DNA from: Nitratireductor sp. | GTDB lineage: Bacteria; Pseudomonadota; Alphaproteobacteria; Rhizobiales; Rhizobiaceae | Length of the DNA: 11,218 bases | Assembly: GCA_020441735.1 (NCBI GenBank) | Contig: JAGRLQ010000063.1 | Location: forward strand, 1 to 11,218 | Reading direction: 5' to 3' | Shown here: in pieces, positions 1-7,017 of the stretch | How the letters are laid out: every line of letters begins with the position of its first letter | Numbering within the stretch: the first letter of the stretch is position 1 | The notes under the pieces: generated by a model | The model's input: only the letters and a program-made list of their open reading frames with translations | Database searches by the model: none | Told to the model about the DNA's origin: nothing | Made by a program: the position numbers and the translations under genes

Positions 1-115
1 CCGGGTGATCTTCATGGATGAGGGCCAGATCGTCGAGCAGAATGAGCCTGAGGCGTTCTTCGACAACCCGCAGCACGAACGCACCAAGCTGTTCCTGAGC
101 CAGATCCTGCACTAA
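1..115 (+). CDS. aapP: Amino-acid ABC transporter ATP-binding protein, C-terminal end (AapP-like), partial
   Basis: Only the last 37 residues are present, read from base 2, with a TAA stop at 113-115; the start lies outside the window. The visible part has the usual C-terminal layout of a polar amino-acid importer ATPase: a strand ending in VIFMDEGQIVEQ, then EAFFDNPQHERTKLFLSQIL. The phrase 'FFDNPQHERTKLFLSQIL' is typical of the GlnQ/AapP/BztD group, which energises uptake of amino acids through an inner-membrane permease. The Walker and signature motifs are not in the window, so the subfamily rests on this tail. AapP (general L-amino-acid transporter) is the best guess; GlnQ-like or GltL-like proteins are alternatives. 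No clear intrinsic terminator lies between it and the next gene. Confidence 0.75.
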   Translation, partial: RVIFMDEGQIVEQNEPEAFFDNPQHERTKLFLSQILH

Positions 116-139
116 TCATCAACGAGAGGGCAGGCGGCC

Positions 140-883
140 TTGCCGCTGAAGTTCAGACCAGCTACCGCCTTCCGGGCCGGTGGCTGGGTGTTGGCGTGCA
201 TTGTCCTGCTGCCGGTCCTGTACGTCGCTGCATCGTTTGGCGGCGCCCTGGTTCCGCGGAATCTGGATGCGCCAGCAGCCATGGCGCAAGGAACCTCCGA
301 AGAACCGGGAACCGTCCGGATATTCCTGGTGACCGGCCTGCTGCATGCAGACATAGCGCTGCCGGTCAGCGAAGCGTTGCTGGCGGCATTTCCCGATCTG
401 GGCGAAACCGGTTTGCCGCTCGGCCATCCCGGTTTGCACTATCTCGGTTTCGGCTGGGGTTCGCGCGCTTTCTATACAACGGCAGGCAGCTATTCCGACA
501 TCACGGTTTCAGCGACCTTGCGGGCGGCGACCGGCGATGAGCCTGTCATGCGCGTGACGCCGCTGGGCCGACTGTCAGCCAATGAGGACGTCGTTGCAGT
601 TGACCTGCCCGTACCGGCTTACCAGCGGCTGCTTTCCGCCATCAAGGCAAGTTTTCTGACGGGGGCAAACGGCAGGACGATACATCTTGCCGGTGCCAGC
701 ATCGGACCAGGCGACGCCTTTTTCCTCGCCGAAGGGCATTTCAATATTTTCAATCCGTGTAATCAGTGGGTGGGGAGGATGCTGCATTCTGCGGGCATCA
801 AGATAGGCATCTGGACGCCGACAACCCATTCCCTGCTCGCATCCCTTAGATGGCTTGGGCCGCCGAGCATCAAGCCGCGCTGA
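140..883 (+). CDS. DUF2459 / TIGR02117 family membrane-anchored protein
   Basis: 247 residues from a TTG start at 140, chosen because GAGAGGG at 124-130 is a good ribosome binding site 9 bases upstream and the start gives a complete N-terminal membrane segment (about residues 15-37). The rest should lie in the periplasm. Motifs of the DUF2459/TIGR02117 family are visible: H69 after a hydrophobic strand, GFGWGSRAFY at 103-112, and the C-terminal FNIFNPCNQWVG (201-212, C207) followed by GIKIGIWTP. The family is widespread in alphaproteobacteria and has no established function as far as I know; the conserved H and C would suit a hydrolase, but that is speculation. It starts 25 bases after the transporter gene on the same strand and ends 5 bases before the convergent monooxygenase stop codon. 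Confidence 0.85.
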   Translation: MPLKFRPATAFRAGGWVLACIVLLPVLYVAASFGGALVPRNLDAPAAMAQGTSEEPGTVRIFLVTGLLHADIALPVSEALLAAFPDLGETGLPLGHPGLHYLGFGWGSRAFYTTAGSYSDITVSATLRAATGDEPVMRVTPLGRLSANEDVVAVDLPVPAYQRLLSAIKASFLTGANGRTIHLAGASIGPGDAFFLAEGHFNIFNPCNQWVGRMLHSAGIKIGIWTPTTHSLLASLRWLGPPSIKPR

Positions 884-888
884 TAGCC

Positions 889-2070
889 TTATGGTTTCCA
901 GTCGTAAATCCATGCCTGGCGTTCTGCCAGATTTCGGGGACTGCTGATCGCCAGAACCAGATTGCGCGCCATGCTGAAAGGCCAGCCCATGTGATAGATG
1001 CGACCGTTCTGCCGTGCCAGAGCGACTACCTTGCGCACGCGCTTGCGGCGAAGGGCTTCCCATGCTGCTAGTGCCGCTTCGCTGGTCCCGTGGCGTTCCA
1101 CCATCGCAGCCAGTACTTCGGCATCCTCGATTCCCATGGCAGCGCCCTGGGCTGCAAAGGGAAGCATGCCGTGGGCAGCATCGCCGATCAGCGCCATTCG
1201 GCCATGGTGCCAGGGGCCTTTCTGGGGCATTTCCAGTAGCGGCCAGACCGGCCACTCCCGTACCAGTTCGAAAAGCTGGCGCAGGGATGGGTGCCAGCGG
1301 CGCAGACTGTCCAGCAGTTCGCCGAAATCGCCCTTGCGGGGAAGCCGCAAACTGCGGTCCCGCGACCGGATGCATATGACGGCATTGAGATAACGTCCCT
1401 TGCGTACCGGATAGAGCACTGCATGAGCGCCACGTCCCCAGATCAACTGTGTATTCTCAAGATCAAATCCCGGCGGGAGCGCGTCCGCCGGGATCATTCC
1501 CCGCCAGGCCTCAAAACCGGAATGAACGGCGCCCGGCATCGCGAACGCTTCCGCACGGCCGGCAGAATGGATGCCGTCTGCAAAGATCATCATCGCGCCG
1601 CGATGGGTATTGACGCGCGTGGCACTGGTAACCATGGCGCTGATGCCATTGGGATGATTGACCGCGTCCGATACCGCAGAAGCGGTATGCAGGGTAATAT
1701 CGGGATCCTCGTTGCAGGCGCTCAGGAGTGCCTGCGACAGCTCACTGCGGTGGATGGTGAGATAGCCGATGCCGTGGCGTTCGATGGCAGACGCGCCAAG
1801 CGGCACGGTGCGGATTTGCCGTGCGCTGCCTGCCGACAGAATGCGCACACCGTCAGGCGACATGGCGACGCGCTTGACGGCATCCAGCACGTTCAGCTTG
1901 TCGAAAACCCGCAATGCATTGGGAGAAAGCTGGATGCCGGCGCCTGCCGTTTCAATCCGCTCGGCGCGTTCGTGAATTTCGATGCGGTATCCGCGCTTTG
2001 AAAGCGCCAATGCGGCTGTCAGCCCAGCGATACCGGCTCCGCTGATAATGATGGAGCGGCTCGCAGCCAT
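889..2070 (-). CDS. FAD-dependent monooxygenase (salicylate hydroxylase / UbiH-type)
   Basis: 393 residues, full length for a class A flavoprotein monooxygenase. The N-terminal Rossmann fold has GAGIAG at 11-16. The second FAD motif is ADGIHSAGR at 164-172, with F163 where GADG is usual. The third is GDAAHGMLPFAAQGA at 296-310, which binds the FAD ribityl/pyrophosphate. Such enzymes use NAD(P)H and O2 to hydroxylate aromatic or quinone-like substrates; the substrate cannot be read from the sequence. The start at 2070 is preceded on the minus strand by AGGA about 9 bases away, and the upstream zinc-finger gene ends only 21 bases before, so the two are very likely co-transcribed. A 3-hydroxybenzoate/salicylate 1-monooxygenase label would be over-specific. 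Confidence 0.9.
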   Translation of the reverse strand: MAASRSIIISGAGIAGLTAALALSKRGYRIEIHERAERIETAGAGIQLSPNALRVFDKLNVLDAVKRVAMSPDGVRILSAGSARQIRTVPLGASAIERHGIGYLTIHRSELSQALLSACNEDPDITLHTASAVSDAVNHPNGISAMVTSATRVNTHRGAMMIFADGIHSAGRAEAFAMPGAVHSGFEAWRGMIPADALPPGFDLENTQLIWGRGAHAVLYPVRKGRYLNAVICIRSRDRSLRLPRKGDFGELLDSLRRWHPSLRQLFELVREWPVWPLLEMPQKGPWHHGRMALIGDAAHGMLPFAAQGAAMGIEDAEVLAAMVERHGTSEAALAAWEALRRKRVRKVVALARQNGRIYHMGWPFSMARNLVLAISSPRNLAERQAWIYDWKP

Positions 2071-2091
2071 GTCAGCAAATCCTGCAGCCGC

Positions 2092-2334
2092 TCAGTGCCC
2101 GGCCTCGGCAAGGCAGCCTTCCGGCTCGCTGCTGTTGGCAGGCAGGCCGCTCTTGAAAACATACAGGGTCGAGCAATAGGGACAGACGATTTCGCTTTCA
2201 TCGCCCATGTCGAGAAAGACGTGGGGATGATCGTGAGGCTCACTGGCGCCGCAACACATGAACTCCTTGACGCCGATGGCGATCTGGTGGACACCCTCAT
2301 CGTTCTTGAAGTGGGGAATGGTCGATACGGCCAT
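2092..2334 (-). CDS. CHCC-type zinc-finger protein, NDUFS6-like complex I accessory subunit homologue
   Basis: 80 residues from the ATG at 2334. A longer in-frame reading to 2811 exists, but the extra part lies opposite the hydrolase gene and has no family features. The core has the zf-CHCC pattern: C27/C28, H36/H38 in PHDHPHVFLDMG, then C51-P-Y-C54. This matches the C-x8-H-P-x-V-x-(F/Y)-x(n)-C-x-x-C layout of the mitochondrial NDUFS6 zinc site. Alphaproteobacterial homologues of this accessory subunit associate with NADH:quinone oxidoreductase, so a role at complex I is likely. A weak AAGG lies about 11 bases upstream of the start. It is the first gene of an operon with the FAD monooxygenase and shares a 141-base divergent intergenic region with the alpha/beta hydrolase. 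Confidence 0.85.
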   Translation of the reverse strand: MAVSTIPHFKNDEGVHQIAIGVKEFMCCGASEPHDHPHVFLDMGDESEIVCPYCSTLYVFKSGLPANSSEPEGCLAEAGH

Positions 2335-2387
2335 GGAACTGCACGCCTTGCCTTGTTTCGTCTCGCGGCCCGTTTTAGAACAAACAC

Positions 2388-2429
2388 CATTACTTGCAAG
2401 CCTTTTGGGGCAAGCCCTTTGTAGTAATG
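2388..2429. repeat. Nested inverted and direct repeats in a divergent promoter region
   Basis: Inverted repeat CATTACT (2388-2394) / AGTAATG (2423-2429) encloses CTTGC (2393-2397) / GCAAG (2410-2414). An imperfect direct repeat overlaps it: GCAAGCCTTTT at 2396-2406 and GCAAGCCCTTT at 2410-2420, 10 of 11 bases identical with a 14-base period. The element lies between the divergent zinc-finger and hydrolase genes, so it could be an operator. No known binding protein is recognised. Confidence 0.4.
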
Positions 2430-2475
2430 TTCCAAACCCTTTCTTGTCTCCCAGCCCTAATGCCAGGAACTTTTC

Positions 2476-3222
2476 ATGCCGGTTGCACGGATTGACGATG
2501 TCGAGATTGCCTATGTGGACGAGGGGGCGGGGCACCCGGTTGTTCTGATCCATGGTTTTGCCTCTTCCAAGGAGGCCAACTGGATCAATACCGGGTGGGT
2601 GAAGTGGCTGGTTGATGCGGGTTACAGGGTCATTGCCTTCGACAATCGCGGTCACGGCGAAAGCAGCAAGTTTCATGATTCTGCGCACTATTCTCTGGCG
2701 CTGATGGCGAAGGATGCCATCGGTCTGATCCGCCATCTCGACCTGAAGCAGCCCCATGTGATGGGCTATTCCATGGGTGCGCGGATCTCCGCCTGGCTGC
2801 TGATGCATCATGGGGCGGACCTTTCGAAAGCTGTGCTGGCGGGCAATGGCGCCAGCATGATCGAGGGAAGCGGTGACTGGACACCGGTGCGCGAAGCCCT
2901 GCTGGCACCGTCACTGGCAGACGTCAGCGACCTGCGGGGGCGGGCCTTCCGCAAGTTCGCCGACCAAACGAAAAGTGATCTGGTGGCGCTGGCTGAATGC
3001 GTCACTGCCGTGCGGCAGGTGTTCAGCGCAGCAGATTTTCAGAAAATCACCAACCCTGTCCTCGTGGCGATCGGAACCGAGGACGATATCGCCGGCGACG
3101 GCCAGGTGATTGCCGACCTCATTCCGCAAGGCGAATTGCTGGAAATACCGGGCCGCGACCACATGCGTGCCGTTGGCGACCCGGTCTACAAGCAGGGTGT
3201 TGCCGACTTTCTGGAGGGATAA
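2476..3222 (+). CDS. Alpha/beta hydrolase
   Basis: 248 residues, a normal length for a single-domain alpha/beta hydrolase. The order of motifs is canonical: oxyanion-hole HGFAS at 26-30, DNRGHGES at 56-63, nucleophile elbow GYSMG at 97-101 with S99, an acid at D203 or D204 in GTEDDIAG, and the catalytic histidine H229 in GRDHMRA. Substrate specificity (esterase, lactonase, haloperoxidase-like) cannot be decided. The ATG at 2476 has AGGAA at 2465-2469, 6 bases upstream. No signal peptide is visible, so it should be cytoplasmic. It is followed after 165 bases by cysE on the same strand, probably as a separate unit because a possible promoter lies in the gap. Confidence 0.92.
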   Translation: MPVARIDDVEIAYVDEGAGHPVVLIHGFASSKEANWINTGWVKWLVDAGYRVIAFDNRGHGESSKFHDSAHYSLALMAKDAIGLIRHLDLKQPHVMGYSMGARISAWLLMHHGADLSKAVLAGNGASMIEGSGDWTPVREALLAPSLADVSDLRGRAFRKFADQTKSDLVALAECVTAVRQVFSAADFQKITNPVLVAIGTEDDIAGDGQVIADLIPQGELLEIPGRDHMRAVGDPVYKQGVADFLEG

Positions 3223-3293
3223 TCGGCGCAACACGGAAATGGCAAGGCACCGGCTTTCAGCGGCGCTCATTCCTCGATGAAGCAAATTTGATC

Positions 3294-3365
3294 CTTGACG
3301 CACCAAAGCTGTGCTACCATCTTTTGCGATAGTTGCCCCCGTAGCGCGGGTTTTGAACCGCGTGG
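3294..3365 (+). promoter_or_regulatory. Possible cysE promoter and leader with two competing hairpins
   Basis: CTTGAC at 3294-3299 resembles the alphaproteobacterial -35 element, with CTACCAT at 3314-3320 as a possible -10; the 14-base spacing is short, so this is weak. Downstream, CCCG (3338-3341) can pair with CGGG (3347-3350) just before TTTT. Alternatively CGCGG-TT around 3345-3352 can pair with AACCGCG (3356-3362) with one bulge. The two pairings share bases, as in an attenuator, but the first stem is only 4 bp. Confidence 0.22.
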
Positions 3366-3387
3366 ACTGCAAGGAAAGGCCGAATCG

Positions 3388-4230
3388 ATGAGCGGCAAGC
3401 AAGGCGTACAGACCAATCCGGCGAATGCCGAAGTTCATTCCATGGACCCGGTTTGGCAGGCAGTCTGCCGGGAAGCCGAAGCCATTGTCGACAGCGAGCC
3501 CCTGCTGGGAACGTTCATCTATTCGACGATCTTGAACCAATCCGGCCTCGAGGCAGCCGTGGCGCACAGGATTGCCGAACGGCTTCACAACCGGGAAGTT
3601 TCCGGCGACATCATTCGCCGGTCCTTCGAGGAAATGCACCAGTCCGATCCCGATTGGGGTGAGGTGCTGCGCAGCGACATTGCCGCCGTCTGTGACCGTG
3701 ACCCTGCCTGCGACCGGCTGATTGAACCCATTCTCTATTTCAAGGGCTTTCATGCCATCCAGACGCACAGGCTGGCGCACTGGGCGTGGAAACAGGGCCG
3801 CAAGGATTTCGCGCTGTATCTGCAGAGCCGCTCTTCGCAGGCCTTCCAGACCGACATCAATCCGCAGGCCAGGATCGGCCGCGGCTTTTTCCTCGATCAT
3901 GCAACCGGGCTGGTGATCGGCGCGACCTGTGTTATCGGCAATGACGTGTCGATCCTCCAGGGCGTGACACTTGGCGGAACGGGCAAGGAAACCGGCGACC
4001 GCCATCCCAAGATCGACGACGGCGTGCTGATCGGCGCAGGCGCAACGGTTCTGGGCAATATCCGGATCGGAAAATGCAGCCGTGTCGCTGCCGGCTCCAT
4101 GGTAATCAAGGAAGTCGAAGGCAATGTCACGGTTGCGGGCGTGCCTGCCCGTGTTGTCGGCGTTGCCGGCTGTGCGGAACCCTCGCGCAGCATGGATCAG
4201 ATTCTGGCCGACAGGGCCGACGCCGACTGA
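3388..4230 (+). CDS. cysE: Serine O-acetyltransferase
   Basis: 280 residues from the ATG at 3388, chosen over an upstream ATG at 3295 because AAGGAAAGG (3371-3379) is 8 bases before it and the length then matches the family. It transfers acetyl from acetyl-CoA to L-serine, the first step of cysteine synthesis, in the cytoplasm. The N-terminal helical domain (about 20-140) contains the SerAT_N pattern (DPVWQAVCREAE, ILYFKGFHAIQTHRLAHW). The left-handed beta-helix follows (about 155-260), with catalytic D156 (TDINP) and H171 (FLDHATG); these are 15 apart, as in E. coli D143/H158. GGTGKETGDRHPKI (196-209) is the usual loop that helps to bind acetyl-CoA. The tail ends in SMDQILADRADAD rather than the usual terminal isoleucine used to bind cysteine synthase CysK, so complex formation is uncertain. 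Confidence 0.96.
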   Translation: MSGKQGVQTNPANAEVHSMDPVWQAVCREAEAIVDSEPLLGTFIYSTILNQSGLEAAVAHRIAERLHNREVSGDIIRRSFEEMHQSDPDWGEVLRSDIAAVCDRDPACDRLIEPILYFKGFHAIQTHRLAHWAWKQGRKDFALYLQSRSSQAFQTDINPQARIGRGFFLDHATGLVIGATCVIGNDVSILQGVTLGGTGKETGDRHPKIDDGVLIGAGATVLGNIRIGKCSRVAAGSMVIKEVEGNVTVAGVPARVVGVAGCAEPSRSMDQILADRADAD

Positions 4231-4444
4231 CCAGGCCCGAATTCCTTCCGTTTACCGCTCATTGCAGCTTCCTGCGCGGTCCGTGAATCGGTCTCGCAAG
4301 CCCAGTACGGGCCCGGCACGGGTGCGATCACGTCTGCAGACACGCGCCATCACGGGAATGTTCAGGGAATGTGCAACTGCGTGAGCAGGCCTTGCGTTAT
4401 ATCAGTGCCGGAAAACGGATTTTGGAACGCAAAGGACATCCACC

Positions 4445-4756
4445 ATGAAGGCTCTCTTTAAAGCCGCGCTCGTTGCGGCAGCCTTGGCAACCACACCATC
4501 TGCCACAGCGCAGGCAACCGGCACGGAACTGGCAGTGGCCAGGGAACTCGCCCAGCTCAAGGCCGCACTGAGGGAGATCGAACAGGCTGCCAATGAAGAT
4601 GCGCGTTATGTGCTGCCGCTGCGAACCAATGCTCAGCTGGCCAAACTCTCAGCCGAATGCGAGCAAGAGGATGGAGAAATGTCCCAGCCAATCTGTGAGC
4701 CCCTGCCGGCTGACCCGGCAACAGGCCGGGCAGAAGCGGAACTGATGTCATTCTAG
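4445..4756 (+). CDS. Small exported protein of unknown function
   Basis: 103 residues with a clear Sec signal peptide: K2/K6, a hydrophobic core from about 7 to 17, and a likely cleavage after ATA at about residue 22. The mature part has a helix-prone stretch (28-50, ELAVARELAQLKAALREIEQAA) and an acidic, proline-rich tail with two cysteines, C72 and C84, which could form a disulfide in the periplasm. AAAGGA at 4431-4436, 8 bases before the ATG, supports the start. I recognise no family. The 214 bases between cysE and this gene hold no obvious terminator; TTATAT at 4397-4402 could be a -10 element but has no convincing -35. An alternative is that the ORF is real but species-restricted. Confidence 0.7.
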   Translation: MKALFKAALVAAALATTPSATAQATGTELAVARELAQLKAALREIEQAANEDARYVLPLRTNAQLAKLSAECEQEDGEMSQPICEPLPADPATGRAEAELMSF

Positions 4757-4844
4757 GGGCAGGACCCTTTAATGTTTGCAAGAAAGAACGCCGTATGCCA
4801 GAACCCGGCAACGCTCCACAAGGGAGCAATTAGGGGAGACTGCG

Positions 4845-5045
4845 GTGACTTCTGAAGAAATCGGAAAGCTTCAAGCCTATTTCCGCCGGCTGTTCGGAAA
4901 CGACCTTCTGCAGGTACGCGCGCGGCCGAAGAAGGATGATTCCTGCGAACTCTACAAGGAAGACGAATTCCTTGGCGTCATCTACAAGGATGAAGATGAC
5001 GACTACAATTTCTCGATGGCGATCCTCGACGTCGATCTCGACTGA
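4845..5045 (+). CDS. DUF3126 family protein
   Basis: 66 residues from a GTG start at 4845, preceded by AGGGGAGA at 4832-4839, a strong site 5 bases away. The frame is open back to 4776, but the extra 23 residues are unlike the family and have no ribosome site. The sequence has the DUF3126 signature throughout: EIGKLQAYFRRLFGN at the N-terminus, RARPKKDDSCELY in the middle, DEFLGVIYKDEDD, then FSMAILDVDLD at the C-terminus. The family is short, acidic and restricted largely to alphaproteobacteria; its function is not established. It has no signal or membrane segment and should be cytoplasmic. It converges with the membrane-protein gene on the other strand, 20 bases away. Confidence 0.9.
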   Translation: MTSEEIGKLQAYFRRLFGNDLLQVRARPKKDDSCELYKEDEFLGVIYKDEDDDYNFSMAILDVDLD

Positions 5046-5065
5046 GCAGCCTGTTCCGCAACGGC

Positions 5066-5881
5066 TTATCCCCTTGCGAGAAATCCGTTGACGGCCTCGC
5101 GCACTGCACCGTCAAGTTTCATCCATTCGCCAATCATGTTGGCGTGAAAGCGGTAGCTGACCATCAGGTCCTTGCCGATGTGAATGTCGCGAATGCAATA
5201 GGGCGCGGCAATGCGGTCGCTTTCGCGGATACAACGGGCGGCAAAGGGGTAGGGGCTGTCCATCTCATAATAGAGATCCTCCATGAAGTAAGCGCTTTCG
5301 GAGGAAAAGGCGCGCCGCACCAGCCCATGGCCTGCATCAATCGGAGGACCGGCAAAGAACTTCTCATAGATGGTGGACACCCGGCCGGACATGTCGGTGG
5401 TCATGTCACGTGGTTCGATGGAGATGAACAACAGAGGGGCACCTGCCTCCATGTCATCGAAGATGGCAGCATTCTCATCCGAATACCCCTGCATGCTCGG
5501 CCAATGGGCATAAAGATCAAGTCTTTCCAGCACATGTGATTTTCTCTGCGCACGGAAGCGGATCATGTTTGCGGGAACGTTGAGAACCTCGTTGGCGATG
5601 GTGATCTGGCGCGGCGTCGCATCCGTTTCATGCCCTCCCTTTGCGACAATGGATCCGTAATAGGACGCAGAGGCGAAAATGATGAGCGCGACAGCGACCA
5701 TGGCAAGGGTGAGTTTTGCCAGCAGGGCGATGAAGGACTGAGAGAGATTTTTTTCAATCTCATTGGACGCTTGCGCACCTGAATGATGCAATTGCCGGTG
5801 ATAGCTCGGCACGAGACGATCAAAACGCTGCTGGTGCGTCCGTCCCATCAACCTGGCGGTTTCTTCTACCGTATTTGCCAT
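5066..5881 (-). CDS. Single-pass membrane protein of unknown function
   Basis: 271 residues from the ATG at 5881, which has GGGGAA about 6 bases upstream. An upstream in-frame ATG at 5974 would add 31 residues but has no comparable site, and its extension would cover a hairpin. The first 48 residues are basic and cytoplasmic in character, one transmembrane helix lies at about 50-72, and a roughly 200-residue domain follows, probably in the periplasm. That domain holds two cysteines, C217 and C229, which could pair, and aromatic-rich segments such as SAYFMEDLYYEMDSPYPF. It contains repeated acidic/aromatic strands but no catalytic motif that I know. I do not recognise the family. It is divergent from the small membrane protein at 6026, with which it may share a regulatory region. 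Confidence 0.8.
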   Translation of the reverse strand: MANTVEETARLMGRTHQQRFDRLVPSYHRQLHHSGAQASNEIEKNLSQSFIALLAKLTLAMVAVALIIFASASYYGSIVAKGGHETDATPRQITIANEVLNVPANMIRFRAQRKSHVLERLDLYAHWPSMQGYSDENAAIFDDMEAGAPLLFISIEPRDMTTDMSGRVSTIYEKFFAGPPIDAGHGLVRRAFSSESAYFMEDLYYEMDSPYPFAARCIRESDRIAAPYCIRDIHIGKDLMVSYRFHANMIGEWMKLDGAVREAVNGFLARG

Positions 5882-5897
5882 CACATTTCCCCATCCG

Positions 5898-5922
5898 GGC
5901 GCCGGGATCACATTCCCGCGCC
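5898..5922 (-). promoter_or_regulatory. Hairpin in the leader of the minus-strand membrane-protein gene
   Basis: GGCG-C-CGGGA (5898-5907) pairs with TCCCG-CGCC (5914-5922): 9 bp with one bulged C and a 6-base loop. It begins 17 bases upstream of the ATG at 5881, so the ribosome binding site itself stays free. It could be an operator or a 5' stabilising hairpin. If translation instead starts at 5974 the element is inside the coding region. Confidence 0.35.
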
Positions 5923-6025
5923 GTAACCATGTTTTCAGTTTTCGCGAATCAGCGGCGCGCGGCGCTTGCATCACCCGCAGAGTGCTGGGAGGATGGTAAA
6001 TACATGGTTAAAAGTAGGGGGTACC

Positions 6026-6361
6026 ATGCTTGCCGTCGTCTACGTGATCGCCACCGGTTTTGTGGCTGCCGGTCTGCTCAACGCATTGCATCAGGCAGTG
6101 CAATTGCCGCAGAAGAATGAAAGCGGCTCCGCGGCCCTGTTGCTTAGCTTCGAAACACCGCTGGACAAGACCTGGTCGCTGTTTCTGTGCACCTTTGCAG
6201 GCCCGTATTATCTGGTTCGCTACGGGCTGCGTTTCTGGCTGCAGAGTATTCTGCCGGGCCGGGCGTTTGCATTGTGTCTGTTGCTGGGGGTCGTGTGGAG
6301 TTTCTTTTCCGGCGTTGTTCTGGTCGAAGCTGCGTTGGTGCTCGGGAAAATCAGCCTTTAA
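6026..6361 (+). CDS. Small three-helix membrane protein of unknown function
   Basis: 111 residues from the ATG at 6026, with AGGGGG at 6016-6021 just upstream. A start at 5993 would add 11 residues, but its purine run (5986-5992) touches the start codon. Hydrophobic helices lie at about 2-20, 47-64 and 78-106. The central loop [15 protein letters not shown] and the stretch [14 protein letters not shown] look like a conserved core with positive residues on the cytoplasmic side. It resembles short uncharacterised inner-membrane proteins found in rhizobia, but I cannot name the family with certainty. The gene ends 67 bases before the carbonic anhydrase-like gene on the same strand, so the two may be co-transcribed. 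Confidence 0.75.
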   Translation: MLAVVYVIATGFVAAGLLNALHQAVQLPQKNESGSAALLLSFETPLDKTWSLFLCTFAGPYYLVRYGLRFWLQSILPGRAFALCLLLGVVWSFFSGVVLVEAALVLGKISL

Positions 6362-6428
6362 GAGCCCGCATTGCGCGGACATTCCCACTCTGCTAAGCGG
6401 CTTTGGACCGCCAGCGGAGGATGATCAA

Positions 6429-6953
6429 ATGACACTGTACGCACTCGATGGAACGGAGCCTGATCGCACGGCCGGATTTTCCTGGGTTGCGCCCAGCGCG
6501 GCAGTAATCGGAAACGTCATCGTGGGCGCCGATGTCGGCATCTGGTTTGGCGTGGTTATCCGCGGCGACAATGAACCAATTACCATCGGCAACAAAAGCA
6601 ACATTCAGGACAACTGCGTCCTGCACACCGATCCGGGCTTTCCCATCCAGATCGGTGAAGGCTGCACCATCGGCCACAACGCGATCATTCATGGCTGCAC
6701 CATTGGCGACAATTCACTGGTCGGCATGGGGGCGACCGTCCTCAACGGCGCGAAAATCGGCCGTAATTGCCTGATCGGAGCAGGGGCGCTTGTCGCCGAA
6801 GGCAAGGTCATTCCCGACAATTCGCTGGTGGTTGGCATGCCTGGCAAGGTGGTGCGTGAACTGGATGAAGCAGCGATCGCGGGCCTGCGGCAGTCGGCGG
6901 AGCATTATGTCGCCAACGCACGGCGTTTTTCGGCCGGCCTCAGCGAGTGTTGA
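6429..6953 (+). CDS. Gamma carbonic anhydrase family protein
   Basis: 174 residues from the ATG at 6429, with GGAGG at 6416-6420, 8 bases upstream. The protein is a left-handed parallel beta-helix made of hexapeptide repeats (about 20-135), with a C-terminal helix (about 142-168). The gamma-CA active-site pattern is intact: R45 and D47 (VIRGDN), Q60-D61 (NIQDN), and zinc-ligand histidines H66, H83 and H88 in LHTD and IGHNAIIHG. This spacing matches the archaeal Cam enzyme in outline. The acidic loop with the proton-shuttle glutamates of Cam is not seen, as is usual for the CamH/YrdA-like branch, so hydratase activity is unproven. Plant mitochondrial homologues are complex I subunits. The product is cytoplasmic. 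A minus-strand terminator lies 12 bases beyond its stop codon. Confidence 0.93.
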   Translation: MTLYALDGTEPDRTAGFSWVAPSAAVIGNVIVGADVGIWFGVVIRGDNEPITIGNKSNIQDNCVLHTDPGFPIQIGEGCTIGHNAIIHGCTIGDNSLVGMGATVLNGAKIGRNCLIGAGALVAEGKVIPDNSLVVGMPGKVVRELDEAAIAGLRQSAEHYVANARRFSAGLSEC

Positions 6954-6965
6954 ATGCCCGTTCCG

Positions 6966-7010
6966 AAAAAAGTGAGAGCCGCCGCTGCTATTTGATGCAG
7001 CTGACGGCTC
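6966..7010 (-). terminator. Intrinsic terminator of the BTLCP peptidase gene
   Basis: Read on the minus strand, GAGCCG (7010-7005) and GCTGC (7001-6997) pair with GCAGC (6988-6984) and CGGCTC (6981-6976), separated by a small internal loop and an 8-base apical loop. Six U follow (A run at 6966-6971 on the plus strand), after four intervening bases. The absence of a T run on the plus strand side argues that it serves the minus-strand peptidase transcript, not the convergent carbonic anhydrase gene. Confidence 0.65.
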
Positions 7011-7017
7011 CCATGAT

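Noticed and set aside
575..1375. 266-codon minus-strand frame overlapping DUF2459 and the monooxygenase
   Set aside because: It is low-complexity and rich in P, R and S, runs across the ends of two convergent real genes, and lacks any family feature.
1291..2001. 236-codon plus-strand frame opposite the FAD monooxygenase
   Set aside because: It is a shadow of the real gene, whose three FAD motifs are intact on the other strand.
2335..2811. N-terminal extension of the zinc-finger gene in the same frame
   Set aside because: The extension lies opposite the hydrolase gene and does not resemble the family; the 80-residue form matches NDUFS6-like proteins.
2911..4005. 364-codon open frame on the minus strand opposite the hydrolase and cysE
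   Set aside because: It spans two well-supported genes and an intergenic gap, has no domain motif and no ribosome site; long antisense frames are common in this GC-rich DNA.
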